A stretch of 64,000 bases of DNA from the NCBI GenBank assembly GCA_949825065.1, contig OX463849.1, positions 2,418,001-2,482,000 on the forward strand. The letters are read 5' to 3'. Position 1 is the first letter of the stretch. Each line of letters opens with the position of its first letter. Positions 9,860 to 20,339 of this stretch are shown in pieces. The stretch comes from Odontocerum albicorne. Taxonomy: Eukaryota; Arthropoda; Insecta; Trichoptera; Odontoceridae. The notes under the pieces were generated by a model. That model searched no databases and had not been told where the DNA came from. It saw only the letters and a list, made by a program, of their open reading frames with translations. A program made the position numbers and the translations under genes.

Positions 9860-10030
9860 ATGTGTTAGGGTATGGTACTGTGTATCCCAAGAACCGCAAG
9901 GCGCAGGCAGCAACGTGTCCATCCTCCAAAAAGTAATTAATGCTGAAAAACTTTCGACAACACAGGAAAAATAATTCTTACATACTTTGGACATGTACAT
10001 AAAGAACATCGATAATCTTGAGATGCGGGA
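9860..10030 (+). pseudogene. possible LINE RT C-terminal remnant
   Basis: Scattered codons read VSILQKVINAEKLSTT and then, after a frame change, ILTYFGHVHKEHR. This resembles the SILxxLxI...LSTT...ILxYFGHVxR segment found near the end of several insect RTE/L2-like reverse transcriptases. It is heavily decayed and could be chance. Confidence 0.35.
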
Positions 10031-10951
10031 GTGATCACGAAGACAGTTAAGATAAAACGATGAAGACGGAGATTTTTTACGCGATAAACGAATTCAATAA
10101 AGTTATTGACGGGACCCTCTTTAAAAATTGCACACAGCCCAGAACTGGAAAGGATAGAAACAAATTGTACACCAAGTTCCGAACAAGCCAGAGGACCACG
10201 ACGCTCAGTAGTGATCAGACGACGAAGAACAATAACCTGAAATACAAATAATGATAAGTATTCTTTGAATATGAGAGAAAACAAAACAAGCTGATATAAC
10301 GCTACAGTAAACAATTTCCCACATAGCATGCTTAATAGATATATAAATCACAGATAATAAAAGACTTGATTGGAATGTGAGGGGTGCAGGGCATGGATGC
10401 CGGGGTCAAGGATAAACGCAAGGTTATTATTATCTAAATGCTAGGATTTGGCCTCCATTCAATATTGAAGCAGTAATAACGACCTCCAACCCGTCTCAAC
10501 ACAGGAAAATTATTGTAAACGCTCTTGAAATTTCTTTAAGTTCCTCGGACGAATTCTTATTATACTTTTTTGTTTATAATTTAAAATAATGATATTTCTT
10601 TAAAATCATTAATTAATCTTTAAATTAAACGCGATAAATTGACACTATTTAAAAATATTTCGGCTATCAACTATATTTTCAAATAATTTGTATGTTAATA
10701 AATTCAAATGATCAGAGTAAATGGTTTGTTGAATGCCTAATTAGATATTATAATATTACTAGTAAAAATTCGCAGGATTTTGATCTGTTTCCATTTTTCT
10801 TGTCAAATTTTAAAACTTCATTTTAGCAAGACTTGTTATCGTTAAAAAAAATCTTACATGTTTCTTTATTTAAATTTATATAATAACTTAACTTCTTCGT
10901 TTTTTTTTTAATTTTAAACTTCACATGCAGTACACAAAATGCGTATCGTAG
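10031..10951. other. unassigned AT-rich sequence
   Basis: No recognised repeat. The 130-aa minus-strand frame 9937-10329 has no family resemblance and runs through the LINE-like remnant above. Confidence 0.35.
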
Positions 10952-11281
10952 TTGGCATCGAAGCCCGAACCCTGCATATTCGTATGTAACCCGACCGCGC
11001 TATCCCCGAGTTATAATCCTCCCCGTGTATTCCCCTCGGTCCCCCAGCAGCTAGCTGCTAGGCAGAACAAATATGCATTTGTATTGCATCAGCCCTCCGT
11101 TTCTCCGGTCCCCCATTGCAGCACCGGCGAAGGGTTCTCCCGTATTGCGACAGGCACTTTTTGTTCAGGATATTCCGCGTTGCTTGCGCGCTGCCTGCCT
11201 GGCTACACTGAGGGGCGACGTTATTTCTCTCATCAGCCCAAATTAATACCGGGGAAGGGAAGCCTTTTGAAGTATTTGTAA
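10952..11281 (+). other. GC-rich island with a 109-aa frame
   Basis: About 290 bp of raised GC content within AT-rich DNA. An open frame of 109 codons begins MASKPEPCIFVCNP and is rich in Pro, Ser and Ala, with no domain that I recognise. High GC alone lowers stop density, so openness is weak evidence. It may be a non-coding conserved island or an exon. Confidence 0.25.
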
Positions 11282-11712
11282 GGAACCGTTTTAAATGTCC
11301 TTAGAACGTTACTCCGACTTCTTCGCCATTCACCTTTGAATTATGCGTTATTCAAGTGTAATCTTAACATTATTTGTAACGAATATTCGTGACACAAAAT
11401 CATATGAGAGTACTTAAGTAGTGTTGTACGATATAAAAGTTTATTTAATTATAGTTTTTCAACACTATGTCAGTTAACAACATACCATGTTTGAGTATAA
11501 TTGAGCCACAAGGCATACAGGATCTTAAAGAAAGATGAATAGAATATCTACATAACAGAAATCACGAAATGTCCACAAGATAATGAAATATTATTTTTTT
11601 TAAAAACCTTATTCTTGTTCCATTGCGATTTATAAATATCTAATCCTTTTCCAATAAACCGAGTATTTCTTGGGATATTCCTAGTGCTTATATTTTTTTT
11701 TATAATAAGACG
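11282..11712. other. unassigned AT-rich sequence
   Basis: No repeat or coding signal recognised. Confidence 0.35.
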
Positions 11713-11872
11713 TATATTTTTAGTTTACATTACCTGTTATAAAATCGCGGCCTAAACCTTCTGGATTTTTGCTATCGTGTCGAAACGCTTTCCTTTCATC
11801 GCCAATTTCAGTTTCGGTAATAGCCATCGATACTTTTTTTGGCCAAGAAATCGCGTACAATCTTGCTTTTGT
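11713..11872 (-). mobile_element. mariner 3' fragment (same lineage as 52975-53961)
   Basis: TCGAAACGCTTTCCTTTCAT, CGCCAATTTCAGTTTCGG and TTGGCCAAGAAA match 53125-53240 closely in the same orientation. Both copies start at the same TTTTTAGTTTA-A/C-ATTACC boundary. This is the region of a mariner transposase after the third catalytic Asp. It is fused directly to a different mariner at about 11873. Confidence 0.7.
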
Positions 11873-12525
11873 GCGCCGGTGAATTGTCACGCAACAAAGT
11901 AGTAACAAAAATAAATTATGTGAGCACTCAATCCATAATCACAAAGGACCTAGGAGTCCGTAAAGTGTCTGCTCGATGGGTTCCACGTCTTTTGACTGCA
12001 GAGCAAAAGTTGGCACGTTTACACGTCTGTGAGCGGCTCTTGGTGCGGTTTGCACAAGAAGGGAACGCATTTTTGAGTCGCATGAAATGAAACTTGGGTG
12101 CACCAATACACGCCCAAGTCAAAACAAACCAGCATGGAGTGGAGAAAGAAGGATGAGGCAACCCATGCCAAAGCCAAGACTCGGCTGTCAGCTGGTAAGG
12201 TGCTTGCGACGAGCTTTTGAGTGAAGTTAAACGTGCTTATCGATGCAAAAGACGTGACCAACCGATACGAGTGATTCTTCTCCATGACAACGCGAGGCCC
12301 CATACTGCAGCTGTAGCATGCGAACAATTGGAGGAAATGAATTGGACACGACTGGAACACCCTCCCTATAGCACTGTGACTTTCATCTCTTTTGACCACT
12401 GAAAGAAGCTCTGGGAGGCCAACGATTCAACGACGACGATGGAGTAGAGGGGTTTGTGCACATTGGCTGCTGACACAACCCACTTATTTTTACGATGACG
12501 GGATAAAAAAACTAAACACGGCTAA
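11873..12525 (+). mobile_element. degenerate mariner transposase (lineage M2)
   Basis: In broken frames the plus strand reads KDLGVRKVSARWVPRLLT, EQKLARLHVCERLLVRFAQ, a lost first catalytic segment near 12090, KAKTRLSAGKVLAT, VILLHDNARPHTAAVACEQL (second catalytic Asp), RLEHPPYS, then FHLF..LKEALGGQRFNDDD and FYDDGIKKL. The N-terminus and both termini are absent, and frame changes occur at about 12088, 12215 and 12380. The same lineage is present in opposite orientation at 47690-48303, where the missing VTCDESWVHHYTPESKQ segment is intact. Confidence 0.8.
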
Positions 12526-13092
12526 AATACACAACAAAACTCTCGCTGTTTATTTTGTTATACAGCACTTTTCACCCCGCATGAGAGACGTGCCCCACTG
12601 CAAAGGTTCGTACAATCCAGATGCGCCTCAGGGCCGCACGACTCTGCTCCCTTCGGTCTGCCCTGCAGAGAGGGGAGCGCTGCCCTCGCTTCTCCGATGC
12701 CCCGGGGTTATGTATGGGAATAGCGAGGGATATTTGTTTTGAAGACGGAGAGAATATTTTACAATTTAACTGAGTTAAAAGTAATGTCGTATTTCTTAAA
12801 CTCGCAACCTTAAACCGGATGACAGATACAATAATAATTCTAATTGATAAAATGAACAAAGAAAAACAAAATAAGAAAGCGGGATTTTTTCGATGCATTA
12901 AATTTTCTGGCCATGATTATAATTTGTGGCTATTCTTAACTCTGAGAGCGCTACGAGAAAAAAATATAATTGTCTATCTAGTGCTGAGATATATTTACGA
13001 TTCGGACATTCGTGATAAATATTTATTTTAAACAACAAAAAAACAAAAAATATATATTTTTACAACATAAATATATTTTAGAATATGTACTC
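12526..13092. other. unassigned, includes GC-rich island 12570-12720
   Basis: The island contains CCGCACGACTCTGCTCCCTT and CCGATGCCCCGGGG. Two opposed frames of about 110 aa overlap across it. Neither shows a domain. The remainder is AT-rich. Confidence 0.3.
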
Positions 13093-13129
13093 TTGTATTC
13101 TAAATGAATTATATTCATTTAGAATACAA
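13093..13129. repeat. 17-bp perfect inverted repeat
   Basis: TTGTATTCTAAATGAAT at 13093-13109, a three-base spacer, then ATTCATTTAGAATACAA at 13113-13129. It falls at the extreme 3' end of the decayed reading frame on the minus strand. Confidence 0.9.
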
Positions 13130-14379
13130 TGGTAGAACAAATTTCTTCCACTGCTATAGCAGTGCGCCGATCTCTCAGGGTTAAAGAACGCTTATTGTGA
13201 GGGAAACAATAAATAATTAAAATATGTGATACAAGAAAGAAGACTTCCGTTGTGCACCATTCGGTTTTATAAAAATTATAAAGTTCTGATTTTGACCTCC
13301 ATTTGGGCAACAAGTAATTTTCGGAAGTTCTTTTTCGGCAGAAATGGGACTCCATTTTTGGTAACTCATTAAAAAAGTTTCTAAGATTTTCATGAGCTTC
13401 CACAAACCGATTCTTGTTGCATTTTTTAACAATAATTGCCATTTGTAATTCTAAACTACCGCTTTTCTTCTTCCAGTTTAATACTGTCATCCTATTTAAA
13501 TCTAATGTATGCAAAAACATCGTTTTGCATAGCCGTATGTCAGAATAATTCTTTCTTGGAAAATATGTTGTAGACGACACTTGACTGGATTTTTCCGGAT
13601 CTGTTCTACCCCTCGATTTTTTTACCGGTAAAACTTCCATCTACATAAATTCGTTGTTCTTCCCAATTCAAGTTCCAAAATTGGTTAAAAATGTTCATTG
13701 TGTCCTTATCCGATATAGAATAACATTTCAAGACACCTTTTTCAGAAACGTGACATTTACGCCTCTTTTAAAAGTTTTTTATCATTCTTCGGTATTTTAT
13801 TATTCCATGATCCATTGTTTTTCTTTTTTCTGCCTAAATATATTTTTCCTTTCTCCCTGCTTGCCTTATTCTTAGTAGAGAACCAAGAATAACTATCTAC
13901 GTCACACCTTTTCTTTCTTACTTTTTTAGTAGGTTGAAGTGGTCCATCATAATAATTTGAATCTGAATTATCTGAATACGGCACTAATGAAATTTTGACT
14001 CCTTGGCTTTCATCATCACTTAAAATGTCATCAATGGTGTTAAATACCATCTCGGATTGTGTTATCAGTTCAGTCGAATTTTGTACAATATCCGTATTAT
14101 CAGCACTTTCCATAATTATAATATTGTTGTAAACCGTGTCAGGTTGTGTTTCTATAATTCCTTTTGATAAATCTTCTGAGTAGTATCCGTATTTACATAA
14201 TATAATGTGATTTCTGCATTATCACTATCAACGACTAAAATTGGGAATTCCATGAATAAATTTGGACTTTCTTGAAAACCATCACTCATACGATTTTTTT
14301 CATCACTTTTACGATTTTCTTGATTACTCCTACGATTTTCTGTCACTAATCCAACCATAATTTTTCCTCCGCTATTCAT
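13119..14379 (-). pseudogene. decayed gene of an unrecognised insect multicopy family
   Basis: Three minus-strand frames appear to belong to one decayed gene. 14379-14152 starts MNSGGKIMVGLVTENRRSN with a charged repeat NRRSNQENRKSDEKNRMSD. 14113-13757 is acidic then basic (DDILSDDESQ, KKVRKKRCDVDSYSWFSTKN). 13640-13119 has LCKTMFLHTLDLNRMTVLNW, then FVEAHENLRNFFNELPKMES and HFCRKRTSENYLLPKW. The last block resembles a pattern in many uncharacterised insect proteins (CKxxFLxTLDI, IxxFPxMESHYCR, YLxP), probably of transposon origin, but I cannot name the family. Frames are broken between the blocks and the C-terminal part is missing. A chance assembly is unlikely for the last block, less so for the first. 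Confidence 0.5.
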
Positions 14380-14955
14380 CTATAAAAATAGACAATACTT
14401 ATAAACGTATTTTAATGCTTCAAATATTCATATTAATTTAAATAAACACAATTTTGTTTAAGCCCACCCAGTAATAATTAAAATGCAAAGTTGATGTCAT
14501 AATGCAACACGATGTTTTACATGTGTTGAAAAATTGCTAACTCCCTTAGTTGAATAAAATGAGATATTGAGTCATAAGTAAGGGGAAAAAACTTCAAATT
14601 ATCTTAACAAAATAGTGCTTATACTTATATTTATCTTAACAAAATAGTGCTTATACTTATATGCATAGAAAATAATGCATTTTTTTTTTCAAAATAGCGT
14701 TACCGAACTCACCTTTTAAATTAAATATTTTGACCGCTACCACCACAATGATTCTAATGGATTCACATACCAAATGGTGGAGTTACACATTTGCAGTGTT
14801 GGAATTGGTAGCATTGGAGTTATCAATTTTTCTTGAGGCGTTTTTTAAGGCACTTTAAATAATTGTAGACATGTCAAATTTTTATAGCATGTGTATTTGA
14901 ATGTCGAGAACAAAATGCAATTGTTGTCATTTTTCGACAAAAGTGGAGTTAGCAA
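14380..14955. other. AT-rich, with a short direct duplication
   Basis: TTATCTTAACAAAATAGTGC followed by TTATACTTATAT occurs twice in tandem at about 14600-14661. Nothing else recognised. Confidence 0.5.
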
Positions 14956-15370
14956 ATTTACAAATTAGGGTAGCGATATGCTATGCTGACGATGCCACCA
15001 TCATAGCCGAATCAGAGGAAGACCTGCAACAAATGCTACGTCGATTCCACACTGCTTCCAAAAAATACAACATGTCTATCTCCATCAGCAAGACTAAATG
15101 CATGACTCTAGCCAGAGAGCAAGTTGGATGCAGTGTGGCGATCGACGACACACCGATTGAACAAGTAACAAAATTTAAATACTTGGGTGGTAGCATAATG
15201 TGCAATAATGACCTCTATGGCGAAGTGCTTGAACAATCACAAAAGGCCGCAGCTATTTCCGGATGTCTAAAGAACACTATCTGGAAAAACAAGCATATGA
15301 ACCTCCAAAGCAAGGTGAGGATATACAAGACTTGTGTCCGCCACATAATGACATACAGCACAGAGTCCAT
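14956..15370 (+). mobile_element. LINE family C reverse transcriptase fragment (YADD box)
   Basis: One open frame gives RVAICYADDATIIAESEEDL, with the polymerase YADD catalytic box. It continues NMSISISKTKCMTLAREQ, VTKFKYLGGSIMCNND and SKVRIYKTCVRHIMTYSTES, the palm and thumb of a non-LTR reverse transcriptase of RTE/L2-like type. It is truncated on both sides. The segment that would follow in the protein (RPILTYGIEARAD...) is found separately at 51767-52170. Together they suggest one family, both pieces defective. Confidence 0.8.
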
Positions 15371-15454
15371 CTTTTTCCAGTACAATCTCAGTATGACTAA
15401 TCATGGCGGCTCAGATCGCGCCATCACTAATCCTGGTGCGATCTATGGGTGTAC

Positions 15455-15597
15455 CAAATCAAACGTGTTAATTAATTTTTTTTTTTTTTTGAAACCGTGT
15501 TATATAAAGCGTGTTGTACAAAAATATGCCACAATTCATCAACCGTGTTATATCAAAACCGTGTTGTATAAACCCGTGTTATACGAGGCCTAAGTAT
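15455..15597. repeat. short degenerate repeats AACCGTGTTATAT
   Basis: After a poly-T run, five variants of (A)ACCGTGTTRTATA recur, ending CCCGTGTTATACGAGG. The pattern looks like subterminal repeats of a small DNA element. No partner end was found. Confidence 0.5.
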
Positions 15598-16495
15598 TGT
15601 ATATATGTTTTTTTTTAATTCGTTAGCGTTGGAGGCACATAAAAAAGATTACGTATTTTTATGTCTCAATATTGCCGAAATATATCGACAAAACTTTACT
15701 TGACTTACATTATTTTTACAGTAAGAAAAAATGGTCGCAATGCTTCAGTTGTTGGAAGTGCCGCGCAAATTCCAATGTTTTTTTAAAGTTGGTTCCCTGA
15801 ATTACGAATCAACTATATTTTGCTATACTTGAAAGCTTTTTAACTTATTCTTACCGAGTACGCATCGCTTAAGAGAGATTAATATATTTTTAATATTTTG
15901 TGTGTTGTGGCACGCGACACAGATCACCGAACACCCAAACGATAATATTGTATCATTAGACCGATACCATCGCAGTGCTGAGTGGACGGACAGTCGACTA
16001 GCATAATGACTCGGCAGTACCCCAACACCCGGCGCGGTGCGGCGGCCGCCAAGTAGCGGAGTACACTGATGTCCCGTGTGTGTCGAGCAAGCTGCGCCTG
16101 TTTACCCATAATATAATTTACCCATAAATATCCCGCAATCTCCACGCTGCACACGCATTATCTCCGAATTGTTATGATTATTGTATTGTACTCGACTATG
16201 TCGTGTTGTATTGTGTTGTAATCTAAAGCGTAACAGCGTTTGCGCTTTTTAGTATTTAGTTAAGTCACTCCGTCGCAGTTGACGTAGGTGATGCAATTTT
16301 AATTTAATAAATATGTACAGTATTTTTTTAAGATATTATTTTTAATCCTTTGTTTACTAACCCATTATACCATTCTACATATCTGCGGTTCGTTCGGCTC
16401 GACTTTAGGAAGATCTTTTTTCCTGACTCGGACAATTGTACTTTATTCTTATCAGTATTTAAGAAAATACCAAAGAAGCATTCTTCTTCAGTTTC
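15598..16495. other. unassigned, includes a GC-rich patch
   Basis: Bases 16000-16110 are GC-rich (CCCGGCGCGGTGCGGCGGCC). The rest is AT-rich with no recognised element. Confidence 0.3.
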
Positions 16496-17039
16496 AATCC
16501 TGGGGATTGGTTAGCAGCAAAGCTCTGCATCTCCTCCTATCCAACATATCTTATGTATCTCAAAATCCTGGGGATTGGTTAGCAGCAAAGCTCTGCATCT
16601 CCTCCTATCCAACATATCTTATGTATCTCAAAATCCTGGGGATTGGTTAGCAGCAAAGCTCTGCATCTCCTCCTATCCAACATATCTTATGTATCTCAAA
16701 ATCCTGGGGATTGGTTAGCAGCAAAGCTCTGCATCTCCTCCTATCCAACATATCTTATGTATCTCAAAATCCTGGGGATTGGTTAGCAGCAAAGCTCTGC
16801 ATCTCCTCCTATCCAACATATCTTATGTATCTCAAAATCCTGGGGATTGGTTAGCAGCAAAGCTCTGCATCTCCTCCTATCCAACATATCTTATGTATCT
16901 CAAAATCCTGGGGATTGGTTAGCAGCAAAGCTCTGCATCTCCTCCTATCCAACATATCTTATGCATCTCAAAATCCTGGGGATTGGTTAGCAGCAAAGCT
17001 CTGCATCTCCTCCTATCCAACATATCTTATGTATCTCAA
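16496..17039. repeat. eight near-identical 68-bp tandem units
   Basis: Unit starts are 16496, 16564, 16632, 16700, 16768, 16836, 16904 and 16972. Each reads AATCCTGGGGATTGGTTAGC, AGCAAAGCTCTGCATCTCCT, CCTATCCAACATATCTTATG, TATCTCAA. I see one substitution (ATGCATCT in the seventh unit). Near identity implies recent amplification, or recent homogenisation. It is unrelated in sequence to the 67-bp array near 2 kb, although the period is almost the same. Confidence 0.97.
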
Positions 17040-17300
17040 AATATTTCTTAACTCATATACAATTCCCGTCCTAATATTAATTTCCCTTAAGATTTATCTT
17101 TTACTTTAGTTTTTATCACTTAGTGAAATATTTTCATTTACTTAATTAAAGTTACTGTCGTGTCACCCATTAATGATCATGAAACAAAAGCTCGTTGATT
17201 GGAAGACATTTTTGCAGATGTATTTGCACGGAAGTGTCAAATAAATAAATATGATTGTTTATAATTAAGGCATTAACGTTGTGGAGGTTTAAAGACATTG

Positions 17301-18441
17301 TAATTTATTTTTAACAAACACTGTTTATTCCACTTTTTTATGACGGTATAACCCTACCGGTTTCAAGGCTTTCACCTCATCTTCAGGCTAGTACAAATAA
17401 GACTAAATGCTGTTCGAACTGGCACCGACATAGACACTTCAACGGTTGGAGGCGGGAGGGGTGAGGGGAAGGCTAGGTATAATTTCGTCCAGGAGCGGGG
17501 AGATTTTGGGGAAATAACTATTCAACAGATGCTCCGATCGGTATACTGACTTAGAAATTTCTAGGGCCTCTAATCTGTCCAATTTATTTCCGTTGCCGCT
17601 AATATGTAAGAATTTGGCATCATCGATAGAAAAAGTATGATTCTCACGGTGACAATGATTAGCCATTTCAGAATAAATTAGAGGATTTGTTAAGGCAGAT
17701 TGGTGTTCACGAAATCTCTTTTCAAAAGATCTTCCTGTCTTTCCTATATAGAAATTATCACAGTCAGCACATAAAAGTTTATACACACCGCTGTTGCTAA
17801 GTATTCCATTTTTGCCTTTCCCATTAAATAAGAGTTTCCGGAGATTAAAGTTAGTGTAAAAAGCTGGCTTTATGTGACTTGGAATATTTTTGGTTATTTC
17901 ATTTGATATATTTTTTATAAATAGGACTTTGCTCCATTTATAGGTATGCTTATAGGTGTCGTTAAATATATAATCTTTTATAAGTTTCTTTTTTGTTTTG
18001 TTTTTTAAAAGTGAATCAATGAGGCTTCCAGGATAGCCATTATTTGTAGCAATTTTTTTGATGGTTATTAATTCCTTTTTAAAATTGTCGTCGGTTAATG
18101 GGACACTGAGCAATCTATGAAGCATACAGTTAAAGGCGGCGAATTTATGATTATTAGGATGGTTAGAAGTTGCTGGAATTATAGAGTCTGAATAAGTATT
18201 TTTCCTATATATATCAAAGTCAAATGTGCCTTTTTTCCGAGATAATGTTAGGTCCAAGAAATTTAATTTTCCGTCCTGTTCTGTTTCTAATGTAAATTTT
18301 ATAAAACTTTCTATAGAATTTAAATATTTAAGAAATTGGTGTAATTGTCTATCGGTACCCGTCCAAACACAAAGAATGTCATCTGCAGGGTTATACCGTC
18401 ATAAAAAAGTGGAATAAACAGTGTTTGTTAAAAATAAATTA
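17301..18441 (-). mobile_element. Penelope-like element, 5'-truncated, with 55-bp inverted termini
   Basis: The first and last 55 bp (17301-17355 and 18387-18441) are perfect inverted repeats. The minus strand codes without a stop from the second terminus to 17439. The first residues, ADDILCVWTGTDRQ, are the reverse transcriptase ADD box, with everything before it lost. Then come KLNFLDLTLSRKKGTFDFDI and a C-terminal GIY-YIG endonuclease. Counting from the Met at 18257, the GIY-YIG residues are GVY 157-159, YIG 170-172, Arg176 and His185. An RT core with a C-terminal GIY-YIG is diagnostic of Penelope-like elements. The RT N-terminus is absent, so it cannot move itself. Its terminus also occurs at 31900-31998 and 40943-41144 and carries a hammerhead-like motif. 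Confidence 0.9.
17342..17386 (-). ncRNA. hammerhead-like motif in Penelope terminus, copy 1
   Basis: On the minus strand the order is CTGAAGA, a short stem-loop (AGG..CCT), GAAA, a possible stem ACCGGTA/TACCGT with one bulged C, then GTC. Order and spacing follow the hammerhead core (CUGANGA, stem II, GAAA, stem III, cleavage UH). Penelope-like elements are known to carry minimal hammerheads. I could not pair a stem I beside the core, so activity is unproven. Confidence 0.45.
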
Positions 18442-18523
18442 CAAATAAATATGAATTTATCCGCGATTTATAGAATATAAGTAATAGATTTTTTAAATTT
18501 TCAGATCCATCAATGGTATAGTT

Positions 18524-18893
18524 GAGGGGTCTCCAAACTCTTTAGCCTAAGGGCCACACTGACTCCTCCACTAAGTCCCAAGGGCCAAGACCTAAGCTAG
18601 CTCATCATACCAACATACTGTAGTTTTGAATTACGCGCAAATTTTAGTATTGGAACTAGCCGGCGAGTGAGATATCTATGGCGCAGGTGCGAATGTGGAC
18701 TCCGCTCCGTTCGCAATTTCGGTTGGTACTTGTTTTGTGACTATAGTCGTTAAATAAAAACATATGATTATTATTTTGTATGATTTACTTGCATTGTAAA
18801 TTTTACAATGTAATCAAAATAAACTATAATGGGCCGGATTGGTGGTGCTCGCGAGCCGATCTTAGCCCGCGGGCCGTAGTTTGTAGGCCCCTG
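18524..18893. mobile_element. hAT MITE with 8-bp target duplication
   Basis: GTATAGTT directly flanks both sides (18516-18523 and 18894-18901). Ends are GAGGGGTCTCCAAACT and AGTTTGTAGGCCCCTG, an inverted pair typical of hAT elements. Inside are GGGCCACACTGACTCC near the left and CCCGCGGGCCGTAG near the right. At 370 bp it has no transposase. Confidence 0.9.
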
Positions 18894-18901
18894 GTATAGT
18901 T

Positions 18902-19780
18902 GAACAATGTTGGTTGATGTTATTCTTCAGTTCTGGTTATTTTGTTCCAAAATATGTTCCCTGTAATATAAAAGAGTAAAGTTCTACCCTCTTTGCCTGC
19001 CCCGGCGAGGAAACGGCGTGATTGTATATATCTTAAGAATCTCTATAATAGTATCATCATTTGTTGTGTAATTGTACTCGCATAAGCTCGTTAAATGTGA
19101 TCAAGGGCATTTTTATAATAACTAAGCGTTGCATATTTAGTAACTCGTGCCACGACGGTTCCTCCGAGCGCCACACCGCCACATCGCAACGAGCGGAGGG
19201 AGACACGGGGATGTGGGATATGGGATATCTGATCTGCGTGGTATGGTAATGCATCCGCCTCGTGACATTTACTGCACGCTCTGCGATAACACGCCGTTAT
19301 GTAGGCCAGAACTGATCACCTTTCTCAAGTTAAAATCAAGGGGCTTATTGTATGATAGACATTATCTCGCGGTCAGTGGAGTTTCAACATGTATATCCTG
19401 GATAAATATAGGAACACTTTCTGTCTGTTTTAACCGTTTTACTGCTGAGCCTTTTTTCACATATTATGCAAAAAATTGCGGGAGAATTTTAGTGAAAAAA
19501 TAATCTTTCAATAAGTGTGCACAAAATTGTGTACATTTTCATCAAATATAGAGGGATTTTTTTAATTCTTTCGGTTGTGTGTAGGGAACATATCAAACTA
19601 CTCAAATAAAAGATAATTTTAACTATAACTGTATTTATTTATCTTTAAAAAATATTATACTCTAGAGGCGTGAATTTCGTCCGTTTTTAAATATTTTTCG
19701 AATACACTTTTTTACAGTTTGTTTATTGATGATTTGAGAGTAGTACAAAAAAAATTAATTTTTTTTTTAATTCAAGATGT
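18902..19780. other. unassigned, includes GC-rich patch 19140-19320
   Basis: No repeat shared within the window. Overlapping frames on both strands at 19057-19254 indicate shadowing rather than a gene. Confidence 0.3.
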
Positions 19781-20012
19781 TATCAGCTGTTATATATTGT
19801 CGTAAAAAAAGGGGTAAGCTGGTCGACATGATCGAAACCCTTTCGTAAATCTCGAACAAAAAAAATCATACACAGTTTCTTGATAAGAAATAATGTCGTT
19901 ATAGTAGGTACCAAAGAAAATCGTAAAATGGCGGTTGTCTGGAAAAAACTCCATTTTTTTACACTGTTTTTCAAATATTAAATTTTTATTAAAATTGTAA
20001 AAATAAATACTT

Positions 20013-20335
20013 TTGACTTTTCCAAGGTAGGGACGATATAAAAACATTTATCAAAGTTTCATACCAAATTTAAAGGCAATCGGTTGGATAGAACTTGAGA
20101 TTTTATGTCGACCAGGTCGAAAAAAGTAGTTTCGAGGAAAAACACGTTTAAAGTTTTGAGATTATTGTTCTGAGTCATACCGGTGCGGTGTAATTGTTGC
20201 TTCATTTATAGCTATAACTGTTTTTATCGACCTGGTCGACGTAAAATCTCAAGTTCTATCCAACCGATTGCCTTCAAATGGTATGAAACTTTGATAAATG
20301 TTTTTATATCGTCCCTGCCTTGGAAAATTCAAAAC
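20013..20335. repeat. foldback element with ~105-bp arms
   Basis: The left arm (20013-20119) reads GACTTTTCCAAGGTAGGGAC, ATATAAAAACATTTATCAAA, GCAATCGGTTGGATAGAACT, then TTATGTCGACCAGGTCGA. The right arm (20227-20335) is its reverse complement with few differences. About 105 bp of loop separates them. Weaker AT-rich similarity continues outside both arms. Target duplications were not identified. Confidence 0.85.
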
Positions 20336-20339
20336 AATT

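Noticed and set aside
9937..10329. 130-aa minus-strand protein
   Set aside because: No domain. It overlaps a LINE-like remnant on the other strand.
12217..12402. Intact small gene of 61 aa
   Set aside because: It is the middle of a mariner transposase (second catalytic Asp), broken on both sides.
16496..17109. Possible CRISPR or coding repeat protein
   Set aside because: Units are contiguous with no unique spacers, and 68 bp is not a multiple of three, so no repeat protein frame persists. A simple tandem array explains it.
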